64,000 bases of DNA, taken from positions 62,001 through 126,000 of the forward strand of contig PHCE01000014.1 in NCBI GenBank assembly GCA_002840765.1. Reading direction: 5' to 3'. A program made the translations under genes and the position numbers. A model generated the notes under the pieces. The model searched no databases. It worked only from the letters and a program-made list of their open reading frames with translations, and was not told the DNA's origin. Shown here piece by piece: positions 38,899 to 48,128 of this stretch. The stretch's first letter is position 1; each line of letters opens with the position of its first letter. The DNA comes from Betaproteobacteria bacterium HGW-Betaproteobacteria-7. Its GTDB lineage: Bacteria; Pseudomonadota; Gammaproteobacteria; Burkholderiales; Rhodocyclaceae.

Positions 38899-39384
38899 AT
38901 GTGCCACACCGAACGCCGCCAATTCCTCGGCCACCTCGCTATCGGCGGCTTTCTGCTGACGCCGCTGGCCGCCGCCCTCTCCGGCTGCAAGGCGGATGGC
39001 TGGCCGGAGGGCATGGCCGAAATCAAGTGGGACCGCGATACCTGCGTCCGCTGCAGCATGGTCATCTCCGACCGGCGCTTCGCCACCCAGGTGCGCGGCG
39101 GCCCGAAAGACACCGTCTACAAGTTCGACGACATCGGCTGCCTGATCTTCTGGCTGCGCGACAAGGTCGCCGATCAACCCTGGCTGACCGAGGCGGCAAC
39201 GAAAATGTGGGTAGCCGACATGAACAGCAAGGGCCAGGACGTCAAATGGCTGGACCCGCGCCAGGCCCACTACCTTGGCCGCCATTCGCCGATGGGCTAC
39301 AACTTTGCCGCCACCACCCAGCCACAGGCCGGCAGCCAGGATTTCGCCAGCATGCGCGAACATGTGCTGGCCCGGGGCAAGTAA
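38899..39384 (+). CDS. nosL: NosL-type copper lipoprotein
   Basis: 161 aa from ATG at 38899, 2 bp after the nosF stop. N-terminus ERRQFLGHLAIGGFLLTPLA carries a twin-Arg motif and a following lipobox LSGC, so it is a probable Tat-exported lipoprotein. The core CVRCSMVISDRRFATQVRGG matches the NosL C-x-x-C-x-M copper site, then DDIGCLIFWL and VKWLDPRQAHYL. NosL delivers Cu(I) to NosZ in the periplasm; here its client is not visible. Confidence 0.9.
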   Translation: MCHTERRQFLGHLAIGGFLLTPLAAALSGCKADGWPEGMAEIKWDRDTCVRCSMVISDRRFATQVRGGPKDTVYKFDDIGCLIFWLRDKVADQPWLTEAATKMWVADMNSKGQDVKWLDPRQAHYLGRHSPMGYNFAATTQPQAGSQDFASMREHVLARGK

Positions 39385-39430
39385 TGCCCCGCCCTGCCCT
39401 CGATTCAACCACCAAGGCTGAACACAAAAA

Positions 39431-40258
39431 ATGAAGCAACTCTGGCTGACCGCCAAACTGGACATCGTCGAATCGCTGCGCGCCCGTTGGTTCCAGATCT
39501 ACACCCTGGTCTTCGGCGGCATCGTCGCCCTGCTCTTCGTCTTCGGCCTGACTGAATCGCGGGTGCTCGGCTTCATCGGCCTGTCGCGCCTGCTGGTCAC
39601 CTACATCCAGCTGACCATGGCCATCCTGCCGATTTTCGTGCTGATCACCACGGTGCGCTCGGTGGCGGGCGACCGCGAGGCCGGCGTCTTCGAATACCTG
39701 CTGTCGCTGCCGGTGTCGTTGGCGGCGTGGTTCTGGGGCAAGATCGTCGGCCGCTACATCGTCATCTTCACACCGGTTTTCCTGGCCATGCTCGGCGCCA
39801 CCCTCTGGGCAACGATCCAGGACATCGAAGTGCCGTGGGGCATGTTTGGTTACTACACCGCGCTGCTCGCCGTGATGGCCATGTGCTTCCTCGGCATCGG
39901 CATGCTGATCTCGGCCATCGCCCGTAGCACCGACATGGCCCAGGGCGCCGCCTTCATGGTCTGGCTGGCGCTGCTGCTGTTCCTCGACCTGATCCTGCTC
40001 GGCGTCATGATCCAGGGCAAGGTGGCGCCGGAAGTTGCCATCACGCTGGCCCTGGCCAACCCGCTGCAGGTCTTCCGCACCGCCGCACTGGCCCTCTTCG
40101 ACCCGCAACTGATCGTCCTCGGCCCCTCCGCCTTCGTCATCCTCGACCTGTTCGGCGCCACCGGCTACAAGGTCTTCGCCCTGGTCTATCCGGCCGTGCT
40201 CGGCGTCGTCAGTGCTACCATCGGCTACGTTCTGTTCCGCCGTGGTGACCTGCCTTGA
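39431..40258 (+). CDS. nosY: NosY-type ABC transporter permease
   Basis: 275 aa, six predicted helices (first around 25-45, VFGGIVALLFVFGL; last around 250-270, YPAVLGVVSATIGYVLF). Family motif TTVRSVAGDREAGVFEYLLS (around 75-95) is the NosY/ABC-2 permease signature. It pairs with NosF. The start follows GCTGAACACAAAAA with no strong RBS. Its TGA overlaps the next gene's TTG start (TTGA). Confidence 0.9.
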   Translation: MKQLWLTAKLDIVESLRARWFQIYTLVFGGIVALLFVFGLTESRVLGFIGLSRLLVTYIQLTMAILPIFVLITTVRSVAGDREAGVFEYLLSLPVSLAAWFWGKIVGRYIVIFTPVFLAMLGATLWATIQDIEVPWGMFGYYTALLAVMAMCFLGIGMLISAIARSTDMAQGAAFMVWLALLLFLDLILLGVMIQGKVAPEVAITLALANPLQVFRTAALALFDPQLIVLGPSAFVILDLFGATGYKVFALVYPAVLGVVSATIGYVLFRRGDLP

Positions 40259-40755
40259 AACAACTGTTCGCTGCCCTGACGCTGACTCTGTTCTCCCAGC
40301 TGGGCCTGGCCAATGAGCAAGCTTCGTCGGCCCCCCTGTTCGCCGCCACGTTGAGCGATGTCGACGACAAGCCGGTGGCCCTCTCCCGCTACAAGGGCAA
40401 GCCGCTGGTTGTCAATTTCTGGGCCCGTTGGTGCGGCCCGTGCAAGGTCGAGATTCCCGAACTGATCAAGTTCCGCAACGCCCACAAGGGCAAGATCGAA
40501 GTGCTGGGCATTGGCATCGAGGACCGGGCCGAACCGGTCAAGGACTTTGCCAAGGCCTACGAGATGGACTACCCGGTCTTCGTCGCCAAGGACCAGGGCA
40601 TTCCGTTGATGAAGGCGCTCGGCAACACGCGCGGCGGCCTGCCGTACACGCTGTTCATCGACCGCCAGGGCAAGGTCATCGCCACCAAGATGGGTTTGAT
40701 CAAGGCCGCCGACCTCGACGCCCTGGCCCTGGCCCCGGCCCTGCTCGCCAAATAA
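40255..40755 (+). CDS. TlpA/ResA-type periplasmic thioredoxin
   Basis: 166 aa from TTG at 40255, overlapping the nosY stop; no nearer ATG precedes the signal peptide (MKQLFAALTLTLFSQLGLAN). Thioredoxin fold with active site WARWCGPCKVEIPEL (WCxxC, around 60-65), then GIGIEDRAEPVKDFAKAYEM and cis-Pro region TRGGLPYTLFIDRQG. Such proteins reduce disulfides or copper sites of periplasmic partners such as NosL or cytochrome oxidase assembly. Position in the nos cluster suggests a maturation role. Confidence 0.88.
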   Translation: MKQLFAALTLTLFSQLGLANEQASSAPLFAATLSDVDDKPVALSRYKGKPLVVNFWARWCGPCKVEIPELIKFRNAHKGKIEVLGIGIEDRAEPVKDFAKAYEMDYPVFVAKDQGIPLMKALGNTRGGLPYTLFIDRQGKVIATKMGLIKAADLDALALAPALLAK

Positions 40756-40758
40756 GCC

Positions 40759-41589
40759 TCAGCGGGCAGCGTTCGGAAAGAACAGCTGCTGGCCGCCAAT
40801 CCGGTAATCGGCGATGGATTTCTGGCCGGCCGGCGAAACCAGCCAGTCGATGAAGCGCTGGCCGTCTTCCTTCTTCACATGCGGATGTCTGGCCGGATCG
40901 ACCAGAATCACGCCGTATTGGTTGAACAACCGGCTGTCACCCTCTACCAGCACCGCCAGTTCACCGCGATTCTTGAACGCCAGCCACGTGCCACGGTCGG
41001 CCAGGATGTAGGCATTCATCGAGGCTGCGGTGTTCAGCGCTGGCCCCATCCCCGAACCCGTATCGCGGTACCACTCGCCCTTGATCGACGGCAAGTCGAT
41101 GCCGGCCGCCTTCCAGTAGCGCAGTTCGGCAGCGTGCGTGCCGCTCTTGTCGCCGCGCGAGACGAAAGGCGGCCGCGGGTTGGCCTCGGCAATGCGGCGC
41201 AAGCCAACGTGGATGTCCTGGCCGGCGGTCTTGGCTGGATCAGCCTTTGGCCCAATCAGCACGAAGTCGTTGTACATCACTTCCTGGCGCGCGACGCCCC
41301 AGCCTTCGGCAACGAATTTCTCCTCGGCCGCCTTGTCATGCACAAAAACCACGTCGGCATCGCCGCGCCGCGCCGTATCGAGCGCCTGACCGGTCCCCAG
41401 GGCGACGACGCGGACCTTGATGCCGCTCGCCTGCTCGAACACCGGCAGGATATGGCCGAACAGGCCGGATTGCTCCGTTGAGGTGGTCGAGGCGACGATG
41501 ATCACGCGCTCGGCGGCATAGCTGCCGGCGGCGGCCAGCAGCCCCCCCAATGCCAGGGCGGCGAGCAGAAAGCGGCGAGCCTTATTCAT
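40759..41589 (-). CDS. tupA: TupA-type tungstate/molybdate ABC substrate-binding protein
   Basis: 276 aa. Signal peptide LLAALALGGLLAAAGSYAAE, then ASTTSTEQSGLFGHILPVFE, the TupA-type ligand-binding start (anion-binding Ser/Thr run), VALGTGQALDTARRGDADVV, FVSRGDKSGTHAAELRYW and a C-terminal YRIGGQQLFFPNA. Binds tungstate with high affinity for W-cofactor enzymes. The partner permease and ATPase (tupB, tupC) are not in the window. Convergent with the thioredoxin gene, 3 bp between stops. Confidence 0.88.
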   Translation of the reverse strand: MNKARRFLLAALALGGLLAAAGSYAAERVIIVASTTSTEQSGLFGHILPVFEQASGIKVRVVALGTGQALDTARRGDADVVFVHDKAAEEKFVAEGWGVARQEVMYNDFVLIGPKADPAKTAGQDIHVGLRRIAEANPRPPFVSRGDKSGTHAAELRYWKAAGIDLPSIKGEWYRDTGSGMGPALNTAASMNAYILADRGTWLAFKNRGELAVLVEGDSRLFNQYGVILVDPARHPHVKKEDGQRFIDWLVSPAGQKSIADYRIGGQQLFFPNAAR

Positions 41590-41646
41590 CCTTGCCGCCT
41601 CGGAAACAGCCGCGGTCGGCCACTGCGGCGCCGTTGCAGCGATCGC

Positions 41647-41964
41647 TCATGTTTCGGAAGTCAGGCTCAATGCCGTCAAGAAGCGTTGGCGGGCCAACTC
41701 CAGCTCGCGGCGATCATGTTCCCCGACCAGCCCGGCGCAACTGGCATAGAAGGTGGCAAAAGCCGCCGCCACCTGCTGGCGTTCGAGGCTGCTGTTGGCC
41801 ACTGCCGGTGCGGCGTCGACGGCGCCGACCGGACGCAAGACGGCCGAGCGCGGAATCACCCGTTGCCCGCCCTTCTCCGAGGCGGCCGTCAGCGGGCCGG
41901 TTTTGACATAGACCTCGCCGTTGTATTCAAAGCGGTCGCCGATGGCGAGATGCTGCAGTTTCAT
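41647..41964 (-). CDS. Small hypothetical protein
   Basis: 105 aa from ATG at 41964 (GGAACA upstream); ATG at 41976 is an alternative. N-terminal SH3-like stretch (LAIGDRFEYNGEVYVKTGPL, then TAASEKGGQRVIPRSAVLRP), followed by a helical segment (LERQQVAAAFATFYASCAGL). No membrane helix. Family not recognised. Upstream of and co-directional with tupA (57 bp gap). Confidence 0.75.
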   Translation of the reverse strand: MKLQHLAIGDRFEYNGEVYVKTGPLTAASEKGGQRVIPRSAVLRPVGAVDAAPAVANSSLERQQVAAAFATFYASCAGLVGEHDRRELELARQRFLTALSLTSET

Positions 41965-42047
41965 GAATTGTTCCATCAGTTTTGATAAGGCAGACCGTAG
42001 CGCGGTGCGAGATGTGGCGCAACCCGAGTCTCTTGCTTCCTCGCGCC

Positions 42048-42413
42048 TCAGCGCAGCCAGGCAGCCAGCGCCACCAGCAGCACGACGGCGTTGCCAGCGG
42101 CCAGCCAGAGCAGGCGCCGGCGGTGGGTTTCGATGCGGACGATCAGTTGGGCGTTTTGTTCGGCCAGGGCCTGGATCACTTCGGACGAAGCCAGCATCTG
42201 CTCTTGCAGCGATTCCACCTGGGACCGCAGGGCCGCCAGTTGGGCGGCCGGCGCCTGATTGGCGTCAAGGCTCGGATTCATCGCCTCAGCCGCATCGCCC
42301 TTGCCTCCGACATTGTTCCAAAGTTTCTTGGCACCTTCGGCAACCTTCGGGGCATTGCGGATCACGTCCGTCCACGGAACGCTCTTCAATATCGTCATCC
42401 AGCCGATGGCCAT
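42048..42413 (-). CDS. Hypothetical coiled-coil protein with C-terminal membrane helix
   Basis: 121 aa, GGGAG 6 bp before the ATG. Helical central coiled coil (QLAALRSQVESLQEQMLASS, EVIQALAEQNAQLIVRIETH), then RRRLLWLAAGNAVVLLVALA at the C-terminus as a tail anchor. It is likely tail-anchored in the inner membrane. No family recognised. Confidence 0.78.
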   Translation of the reverse strand: MAIGWMTILKSVPWTDVIRNAPKVAEGAKKLWNNVGGKGDAAEAMNPSLDANQAPAAQLAALRSQVESLQEQMLASSEVIQALAEQNAQLIVRIETHRRRLLWLAAGNAVVLLVALAAWLR

Positions 42414-42529
42414 CTCAACTCCCGTTCGTCTCGCCGCAGCGGCAAAGGCACACGGTACCGGAAAAGCCCGGCTGGCGGCAATCGGCCGCTGCCGGCGCCA
42501 GGCACCGGCAGCGAATCAAATGGGCCGTA

Positions 42530-44323
42530 TCAGGTCAGCAAATCCTCAATACCGGCCAGCGCGCGGTCTCCGGCCTGCACTGTTTCACTGTAGGCCCGTG
42601 CCTGCGGCAGCAGTTGGTCGGCATAGAAGCAGGCGGTGGCGATCTTGCGGCGGTAGAAATCGCTGTCGCCCGCGCCGGCATCGAGATGGCCGGCGGCGGC
42701 TAGCGCGGCCTTGCCCATGAACCAGCCGCCGGTGACGGTGACGGCCAGATGCAGGTAGGGCACGGCAGCGGTGAGTACCGCCGAATAGCTGTTTTGGGCG
42801 TTGGCAGCCAGCCATTCGGTGGCGGCCACCCAGGCTTTCAGGGCGCTCCCCAGGCTGCGGGCGAAGCTCTGCAGTTCCGGCCGCGGCGAAGCGGCTAGCG
42901 CCTCGGCGGTTGCCTGAATCTCGGCGAAGACGATGCGCGCCGTGGCGCCGCCGTCGCGCATCAACTTGCGGAATAGCAGGTCGTTGGCCTGGATGCCGGT
43001 GGTGCCTTCGTAGATGGTGGTGATGCGCGAGTCGCGCCAGTGCTGGGCGGCGCCGGTTTCCTCGATGAAGCCCATGCCACCGTGGATCTGGATGCCGAGG
43101 GAAGTAACCTCGATGCCCATCTCGGTGCCGCCACCCTTGACGATGGGAATCATGAATTCGGCGAGATAGAGCTGGCGTTTCTTCTCGGCCGGATCGGTCG
43201 CCGCATGCACCCGGTCGAGCAGGCCGGACGTGTAGTAGGTCATCGCCCGGCAGGCTTCAACGCGCGCCTTCATCAGCATCAGCATGCGGCGGATGTCGGG
43301 ATGGCGGTCGATGCTGACCAGCGCTTCACCGGTGATCGCATCGCGCCCCTGCTTGCGTTCGCGGGCGAAGGCCAGCGCCTGCTGGTAGGCGCGCTCGCCG
43401 AGCGCAATGCCCTGCAGGCCGACGCCGAGGCGGGCCTCGTTCATCATGATGAACATGTATTCGAGGCCGCGGTTCGGCTCGCCGAGCAGATAGCCGACCG
43501 CCCCGCCGTTGTCGCCGTAGGCCATGACGCAGGTCGGGCTGGCGTGGATGCCGAGCTTGTGCTCGATGGAAACACAGTGGGCGTCGTTGCGGGCGCCGAG
43601 CGAACCGTCGGCATTGACCAGGAACTTGGGCACCAGGAACATCGAAATGCCTTTGACCCCGGCCGGCGCATCGGGCAACCGAGCGAGCACGAGGTGCACG
43701 ATGTTCTCGGTCATGTCGTGGTCGCCGTAGGTGATGAAAATCTTCTGGCCGAAGACGCGGTAGCTGCCATCAGCCTGTGGCTCGCCGCGCGAGCGGATCA
43801 GTGCCAGGTCGGAGCCGGCCTGCGGCTCGGTCAGGTTCATCGTGCCGCTCCATTCGCCAGAGATCATCTTCTCCAGGTAGATGGCCTTGAGTTCATCGCT
43901 GGCGCAGGTCAGCAGCGCTTCGACGGCGCCGGTGGTAAGCAAGGGGCCGAGGCTGAAGGCCATGTTGGACGAACAGAGCATTTCCTTGACCGCTACGCCG
44001 AGCACGTCGGGCAGGCCCTGACCGCCGAATTCGGCGGGTGAGGTGATGCCGTTCCAGCCGGCTTCGCAGAACTGTCGATAGGCTTCTTTCCAGCCCTCCG
44101 GCGTGACCACGCCCTGTGCCGTCAGCTTGCAGCCCTGCTTGTCGCCAATGCGGTTCAGCGGCGCCAGCACCTCGCCGGTGAACTTGGCCGCCTCTTCGAG
44201 AATGGCATCCGCCAAGTCCGGCGTTGCTTCTTCGTAGCCCGGTAGCTGGGCAATCTCCGACAGATTGGCAAGCTCGTCCATGACGAAGCGCATGTCTTGA
44301 ACGGGCGCGCGATAGTCGCTCAT
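42530..44323 (-). CDS. Acyl-CoA dehydrogenase (AcdA/DmdC-like)
   Basis: 597 aa, RBS AAAGGAGAAA before ATG 44323. FAD enzyme oxidising acyl-CoA to trans-enoyl-CoA. FAD/substrate motifs MNLTEPQAGSDLALIRSRGE (around 165) and HKLGIHASPTCVMAYGDNGG (around 260); C-terminal catalytic region YEGTTGIQANDLLFRKL. The extra C-terminal helical domain, about 150 residues more than short-chain enzymes, fits the 600-aa subfamily that includes 3-methylmercaptopropionyl-CoA dehydrogenase. Last gene of the fadN-like operon; a repeat-containing 89-bp gap precedes it. Confidence 0.93.
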   Translation of the reverse strand: MSDYRAPVQDMRFVMDELANLSEIAQLPGYEEATPDLADAILEEAAKFTGEVLAPLNRIGDKQGCKLTAQGVVTPEGWKEAYRQFCEAGWNGITSPAEFGGQGLPDVLGVAVKEMLCSSNMAFSLGPLLTTGAVEALLTCASDELKAIYLEKMISGEWSGTMNLTEPQAGSDLALIRSRGEPQADGSYRVFGQKIFITYGDHDMTENIVHLVLARLPDAPAGVKGISMFLVPKFLVNADGSLGARNDAHCVSIEHKLGIHASPTCVMAYGDNGGAVGYLLGEPNRGLEYMFIMMNEARLGVGLQGIALGERAYQQALAFARERKQGRDAITGEALVSIDRHPDIRRMLMLMKARVEACRAMTYYTSGLLDRVHAATDPAEKKRQLYLAEFMIPIVKGGGTEMGIEVTSLGIQIHGGMGFIEETGAAQHWRDSRITTIYEGTTGIQANDLLFRKLMRDGGATARIVFAEIQATAEALAASPRPELQSFARSLGSALKAWVAATEWLAANAQNSYSAVLTAAVPYLHLAVTVTGGWFMGKAALAAAGHLDAGAGDSDFYRRKIATACFYADQLLPQARAYSETVQAGDRALAGIEDLLT

Positions 44324-44338
44324 GTGTGTTTCTCCTTT

Positions 44339-44412
44339 AGTGCTAGTTGTTAGTTGTTTGTGTTGTTAGCGGGTGCTCGGATGCGGGAAGGTGGTCGCTT
44401 TTGCTGGCAACT
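44339..44412. repeat. Intergenic TTAGTTGTTTGTGTTGTTAG-type repeat
   Basis: Contains GCTAGTTGTTAGTTGTTTGT followed by a GTTGTTAGC, and TGCTGGCAACTC shared with the czcI upstream repeat (5827-5838). Between the nitronate monooxygenase and acyl-CoA dehydrogenase genes; same short-repeat family as 5794-5862. No gene seen in it. Confidence 0.5.
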
Positions 44413-45360
44413 CTAATAACCGGCAGCCAGCAACTGTTCTCTCGCAGTACTGTATTCCCGCTTCAGCTGCGCAATCAGCTCGGCGGTCGGCAGTACTGCA
44501 TCGATATTGCCAACGCCCTGGCCGGCACCCCAGATGTCTTTCCAGGCCTTGGCATCGCGGTGGCTACCGAAGCTCATCGAGGTCTTGTCCTTGACCGGCA
44601 GGTCGTCCGGATCGAGGCCGGCGGCGACGATGCTTTTCTTCAGGTAGTTGCCGTGCACGCCGGTGAAGTAAGGCGTATAGACGACGTCGGCGGCAGCAGA
44701 ATCGATGATGGCCTGCTTGTAACCGTCGATGGCGTTGGCTTCCCGGGTGGCGATGAAGCGCGTGCCGATATAGGCGAAATCGGCGCCCATGGCCTGGGCG
44801 GCTAGGATGGCGCTGCCGTTGGCGATGGCGCCGGAGAGGGCGATTGGCCCCTTGTAGAACTTGCGGATTTCACCGACCAGCGCGAACGGGCTGAGCGTGC
44901 CGGCATGGCCGCCAGCGCCGGCGCAGACCAGGATCAAACCATCGACGCCGGCTTCCAGCGCCTTCTCGGCATGGCGCACGCTGATCACGTCGTGGAAGAC
45001 CTGGCCGCCGTAGTCATGGACCCGCGGCACGATCTCGTTCGGGGCGCGCAGGCTGGTGATGATCAGCGGCACCCGGTGCTTCACGCACAAGTCCATGTCG
45101 TGGTCGAGACGCTCGTTCGACTGGTGGATGATCTGGTTCACCGCGAACGGCGCGGCCTCCGGATCGGCCGCCAGTTCGCTCTTGATACGCGTCAGCCACT
45201 CGTCAAGCAATTCCTTCGGCCGGGCGTTCAGCGCCGGGAAGGAGCCGATTAGCCCGCCCTTGCACTGGGCGATGACCAGGTCCGGGTTGGAGACGATGAA
45301 CATCGGGGCGCAGATGACCGGCAGTTTGAGGTTGCTGTTCAGCGAAGCGGGAATCGGCAT
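44413..45360 (-). CDS. Nitronate monooxygenase family FMN protein
   Basis: 315 aa; its ATG overlaps the fadD stop by one base (TGATG). TIM-barrel FMN enzyme of the NMO/2-nitropropane dioxygenase type: LPVICAPMFIVSNPDLVIAQ (around 14), GVDGLILVCAGAGGHAGTLS (around 140; His as catalytic base) and GADFAYIGTRFIATREANAI. In a fatty-acid operon it may act on nitro-compounds or as an enoyl reductase-like enzyme, but the substrate is not shown by sequence. Confidence 0.88.
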   Translation of the reverse strand: MPIPASLNSNLKLPVICAPMFIVSNPDLVIAQCKGGLIGSFPALNARPKELLDEWLTRIKSELAADPEAAPFAVNQIIHQSNERLDHDMDLCVKHRVPLIITSLRAPNEIVPRVHDYGGQVFHDVISVRHAEKALEAGVDGLILVCAGAGGHAGTLSPFALVGEIRKFYKGPIALSGAIANGSAILAAQAMGADFAYIGTRFIATREANAIDGYKQAIIDSAAADVVYTPYFTGVHGNYLKKSIVAAGLDPDDLPVKDKTSMSFGSHRDAKAWKDIWGAGQGVGNIDAVLPTAELIAQLKREYSTAREQLLAAGY

Positions 45361-47021
45361 CAGCCTTGCTCCTTCAGGGCGCGACGCAGGATCTTGCCGA
45401 CGTTGGTACGCGGCAGGTCGTCACGGAATTCGACATGTTTGGGAATCTTGTAGCCGGTGAGCAGACCGCGGCAGTGCTCGATCAGCGCCTTCTCGGTGAC
45501 CGTCGGATCCTTGCGCACGACGAAGATCTTCACTGCCTCGCCGGAATGCTCGTCGACCACACCGATGGCGGCCACATCGCTGACACCTGGGTGCATGGCG
45601 ACCGCCTCCTCGACTTCGTTCGGATAAACGTTGAAGCCGGAGACCAGGATCATGTCCTTCTTGCGGTCGACCAGGAAAACGTAGCCCTGCGGGTCGACAT
45701 AGCCCATGTCGCCGGTGCGCAGAAAGCCGTCCGGGTAGAAGGCCAGTTCAGTTTCTTCAGGACGCTGCCAGTAGCCCTTCATGACCTGCGGACCACGGAT
45801 GCAGATTTCACCAACCTGTGGCGTTGGTACTTCATGCCCGTAATCGTCACGGATCGAAACCTCGGTCGAGGAAATCGGCAGGCCGATGGCGCCGTTGAAC
45901 TGCTTCATGTCGAGCGGATTGATCGTCGCCGCCGGCGAGGTTTCGGTCAGCCCGTAGGCCTGCAGCAGCGCGTTGCCGGTGACCTTCTGCCAGCGATCGG
46001 CAACTGGTCCCTGCACGGCCATGCCGCCGCCGAGGGTGACATTCATCGTCGAGAAGTTCAGCTTGGCGAAATCCGGGTTGTTGAGCAGCGCGTTGAATAG
46101 CGTGTTCACGCCAGTCACCACGGTCACCGGATATTTTGCCCACTCCTTGACGAAGCCCGGAATGTCGCGCGGATTGGCGATCAGCAGGTTGCGCGCGCCG
46201 ATCATCAGGAAGGTCAGGCAGTTCGCCGTCAGCGCGAAGATGTGATACAGCGGCAGCGCCGTGATGATGAACTCTTCGCCCTCGCGTACCACCGGTCGGA
46301 TCCAGGCATGCGCCTGCATGACGTTGGCGGCAATGTTGCCGTGCGTCAGCATGGCGCCCTTGGAGACGCCAGTGGTGCCGCCGGTATATTGCAGGAAAGC
46401 GATGTCGTCGTGGTCGAGCGGCACTTCCTTCCAACCGTGGCTTCTGCCGGCGGCCAGCGCGGTCTTGAAGCCGATGGCGCCCGGCAGGTTCCACGCCGGC
46501 ACCAGTTTCTTGACGTGGCGGACCACCAGATTGACGATCGCCCCCTTCAGCGCCCCGAGCATCTCGCCCATCGGCGTCACCACGACATGCTTGACCGCCG
46601 TATGGGCGATGATCTGATCCAGCGTGTGGGCGAAGTTCTCGACGATGACGATGGCCACGGCGCCGGAGTCCTTCAACTGGTGCTCCAGTTCGCGCGGCGT
46701 GTACAACGGGTTGCAGTTGACCACGACGCAGCCGGCGCGCAGCGTGCCGAACAGGGCCACCGGATACTGCAGCAGGTTGGGCATCATCAAGGCCACGCGG
46801 TCGCCCTTCTTCAGCCCGAGCGACTGCAGCCAGCCGGCAAAGGCATGGCTTTCCTCGTCGAGCTGCCGGTAGGTCATCTCCTTGTCCATGCTGATGTAGG
46901 CCCCCTTGTCGGCGAACGTGGCGCAGGCCTTCTCGAACAACGCCACCAGCGACGGCACATGGTCGATGCTGATTTCCGGCGGTACGCCCGGTGGGTAACT
47001 CTTCAACCAGATCTTGTCCAT
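45360..47021 (-). CDS. fadD: Long-chain fatty-acid--CoA ligase
   Basis: 553 aa from ATG at 47021, chosen because AAGGAGGAG lies just before it; the track start at 47042 is before the RBS. Activates fatty acids to acyl-CoA with ATP. AMP-binding P-loop [20 protein letters not shown] (around 215), [34 protein letters not shown] (around 430), [14 protein letters not shown] (catalytic Lys, C-terminus). Length fits E. coli FadD (561 aa). Operon position after CHI-like and DUF4442 genes. Confidence 0.94.
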   Translation of the reverse strand: MDKIWLKSYPPGVPPEISIDHVPSLVALFEKACATFADKGAYISMDKEMTYRQLDEESHAFAGWLQSLGLKKGDRVALMMPNLLQYPVALFGTLRAGCVVVNCNPLYTPRELEHQLKDSGAVAIVIVENFAHTLDQIIAHTAVKHVVVTPMGEMLGALKGAIVNLVVRHVKKLVPAWNLPGAIGFKTALAAGRSHGWKEVPLDHDDIAFLQYTGGTTGVSKGAMLTHGNIAANVMQAHAWIRPVVREGEEFIITALPLYHIFALTANCLTFLMIGARNLLIANPRDIPGFVKEWAKYPVTVVTGVNTLFNALLNNPDFAKLNFSTMNVTLGGGMAVQGPVADRWQKVTGNALLQAYGLTETSPAATINPLDMKQFNGAIGLPISSTEVSIRDDYGHEVPTPQVGEICIRGPQVMKGYWQRPEETELAFYPDGFLRTGDMGYVDPQGYVFLVDRKKDMILVSGFNVYPNEVEEAVAMHPGVSDVAAIGVVDEHSGEAVKIFVVRKDPTVTEKALIEHCRGLLTGYKIPKHVEFRDDLPRTNVGKILRRALKEQG

Positions 47022-47034
47022 TTTTCTCTCCTCC

Positions 47035-47613
47035 TTAGTCACGGTTACCGAGCAGTGTCTTCTTCAGCGAGGCATCCGCCGGCTTGTCGCCCAGCCACAC
47101 CCGCAGCAGCGCCCGGGCGAATTCCGCCCCAGCCACTGTCCCGCGATTCTGATTGTTCAGGATGACGGCCAGTCCTTCGGCCGTGAAATCGATGGCCACG
47201 GCGTCGCCCTCGCGGACCTTGCCGATGCCTTTCATCAAGGCGCCCAGTTGCTCAGCCTGCCCCTGCATCGCCGCCAGTTCGGCCGGCGTCAGGTTGTTGC
47301 GCAAGCCATCGTCGAGCGCGCCGTACAAAGTCTCGGCATCCATGTCGCGCAGCATGCGCATCACCATCCGGCGTGGCGCCGGGCTGGCGTAGATGGCCGC
47401 CGGCGTGTTCGCCTTCTGACCGACATAGAGCGCGCCGACATAGACCTTGATGAACAGCTTGCTACGCAGGCCGGCACCGTTAAGCACCAGGTCACTGCCG
47501 CCAACCTTCACCGTATCGTCGATCTTGACGCCGGCTACCTCGGCCGCCTGAAGCGCACCTGTCGCCAGGCACAGGGTCAGCAGCAGGGCCCGCGTGATCG
47601 TTGTGCATTTCAT
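47035..47613 (-). CDS. Chalcone isomerase-like periplasmic protein
   Basis: 192 aa. Signal peptide [19 protein letters not shown], then the CHI-like fold: [40 protein letters not shown] and [13 protein letters not shown]. Bacterial CHI-like proteins with this LNGxGxRxKxxxKVY motif are often found in fatty-acid operons and may bind fatty acids rather than isomerise flavonoids. Overlaps the upstream DUF4442 gene by ATGA. Confidence 0.85.
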   Translation of the reverse strand: MKCTTITRALLLTLCLATGALQAAEVAGVKIDDTVKVGGSDLVLNGAGLRSKLFIKVYVGALYVGQKANTPAAIYASPAPRRMVMRMLRDMDAETLYGALDDGLRNNLTPAELAAMQGQAEQLGALMKGIGKVREGDAVAIDFTAEGLAVILNNQNRGTVAGAEFARALLRVWLGDKPADASLKKTLLGNRD

Positions 47614-48125
47614 GGTTTGTCTCCTCCACCGATTTTTCGGCTGTAGTGATTTTTTTCCGCAATATAAACGGTGCGTTCGACCACGGCATGCACGATGCCC
47701 TGATCGTCCTTCAGTTCGACCTGAAAAGTCCGCTCAAGCTCCGGCGATTCCCGCAGGGCGGCCTTGATCGCCTCGACCTCCTCGCCGGGCAGCAGGAAAT
47801 CGGCGTACAGCGTCGACCGTCCCGGCTTGCGGTAGCGGATGCTCGCCGCCTTGTCCCAGACGATGAAGCCGTCGCCCAGCGCCGCCATCAGCATCATCGG
47901 GTGGGCGCCGTCGGTGATGGCGAAAAGCGAACCGCCGTACAACGAGCCGACGATGTTCTTCGTCTTCCAGTTCAGCGGCAGGCAGATGCGCATGTGGCGC
48001 AAGTCGCGCGCCACATGCACCACCCGCCCACCGGTACCGCGAAAGGCCGGATGCAGATTGAAGCCCAGGCGCACCATGCGCGCCCGCCAGGCCGGTGAGA
48101 GTTTCTTCAGCCAGGCGGGTTTCAT
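47610..48125 (-). CDS. DUF4442 hotdog-fold protein (thioesterase-like)
   Basis: 171 aa. Family features: LGFNLHPAFRGTGGRVVHVA, RICLPLNWKTKNIVGSLYGG (N/G-rich hotdog helix region) and FAITDGAHPMMLMAALGDGF. No canonical catalytic Asp of 4HBT enzymes is clear. Placed between fadA and the CHI-like gene, it may hydrolyse or sense acyl-CoA. Three bp after the fadA stop. Confidence 0.85.
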   Translation of the reverse strand: MKPAWLKKLSPAWRARMVRLGFNLHPAFRGTGGRVVHVARDLRHMRICLPLNWKTKNIVGSLYGGSLFAITDGAHPMMLMAALGDGFIVWDKAASIRYRKPGRSTLYADFLLPGEEVEAIKAALRESPELERTFQVELKDDQGIVHAVVERTVYIAEKNHYSRKIGGGDKP

Positions 48126-48128
48126 GGC

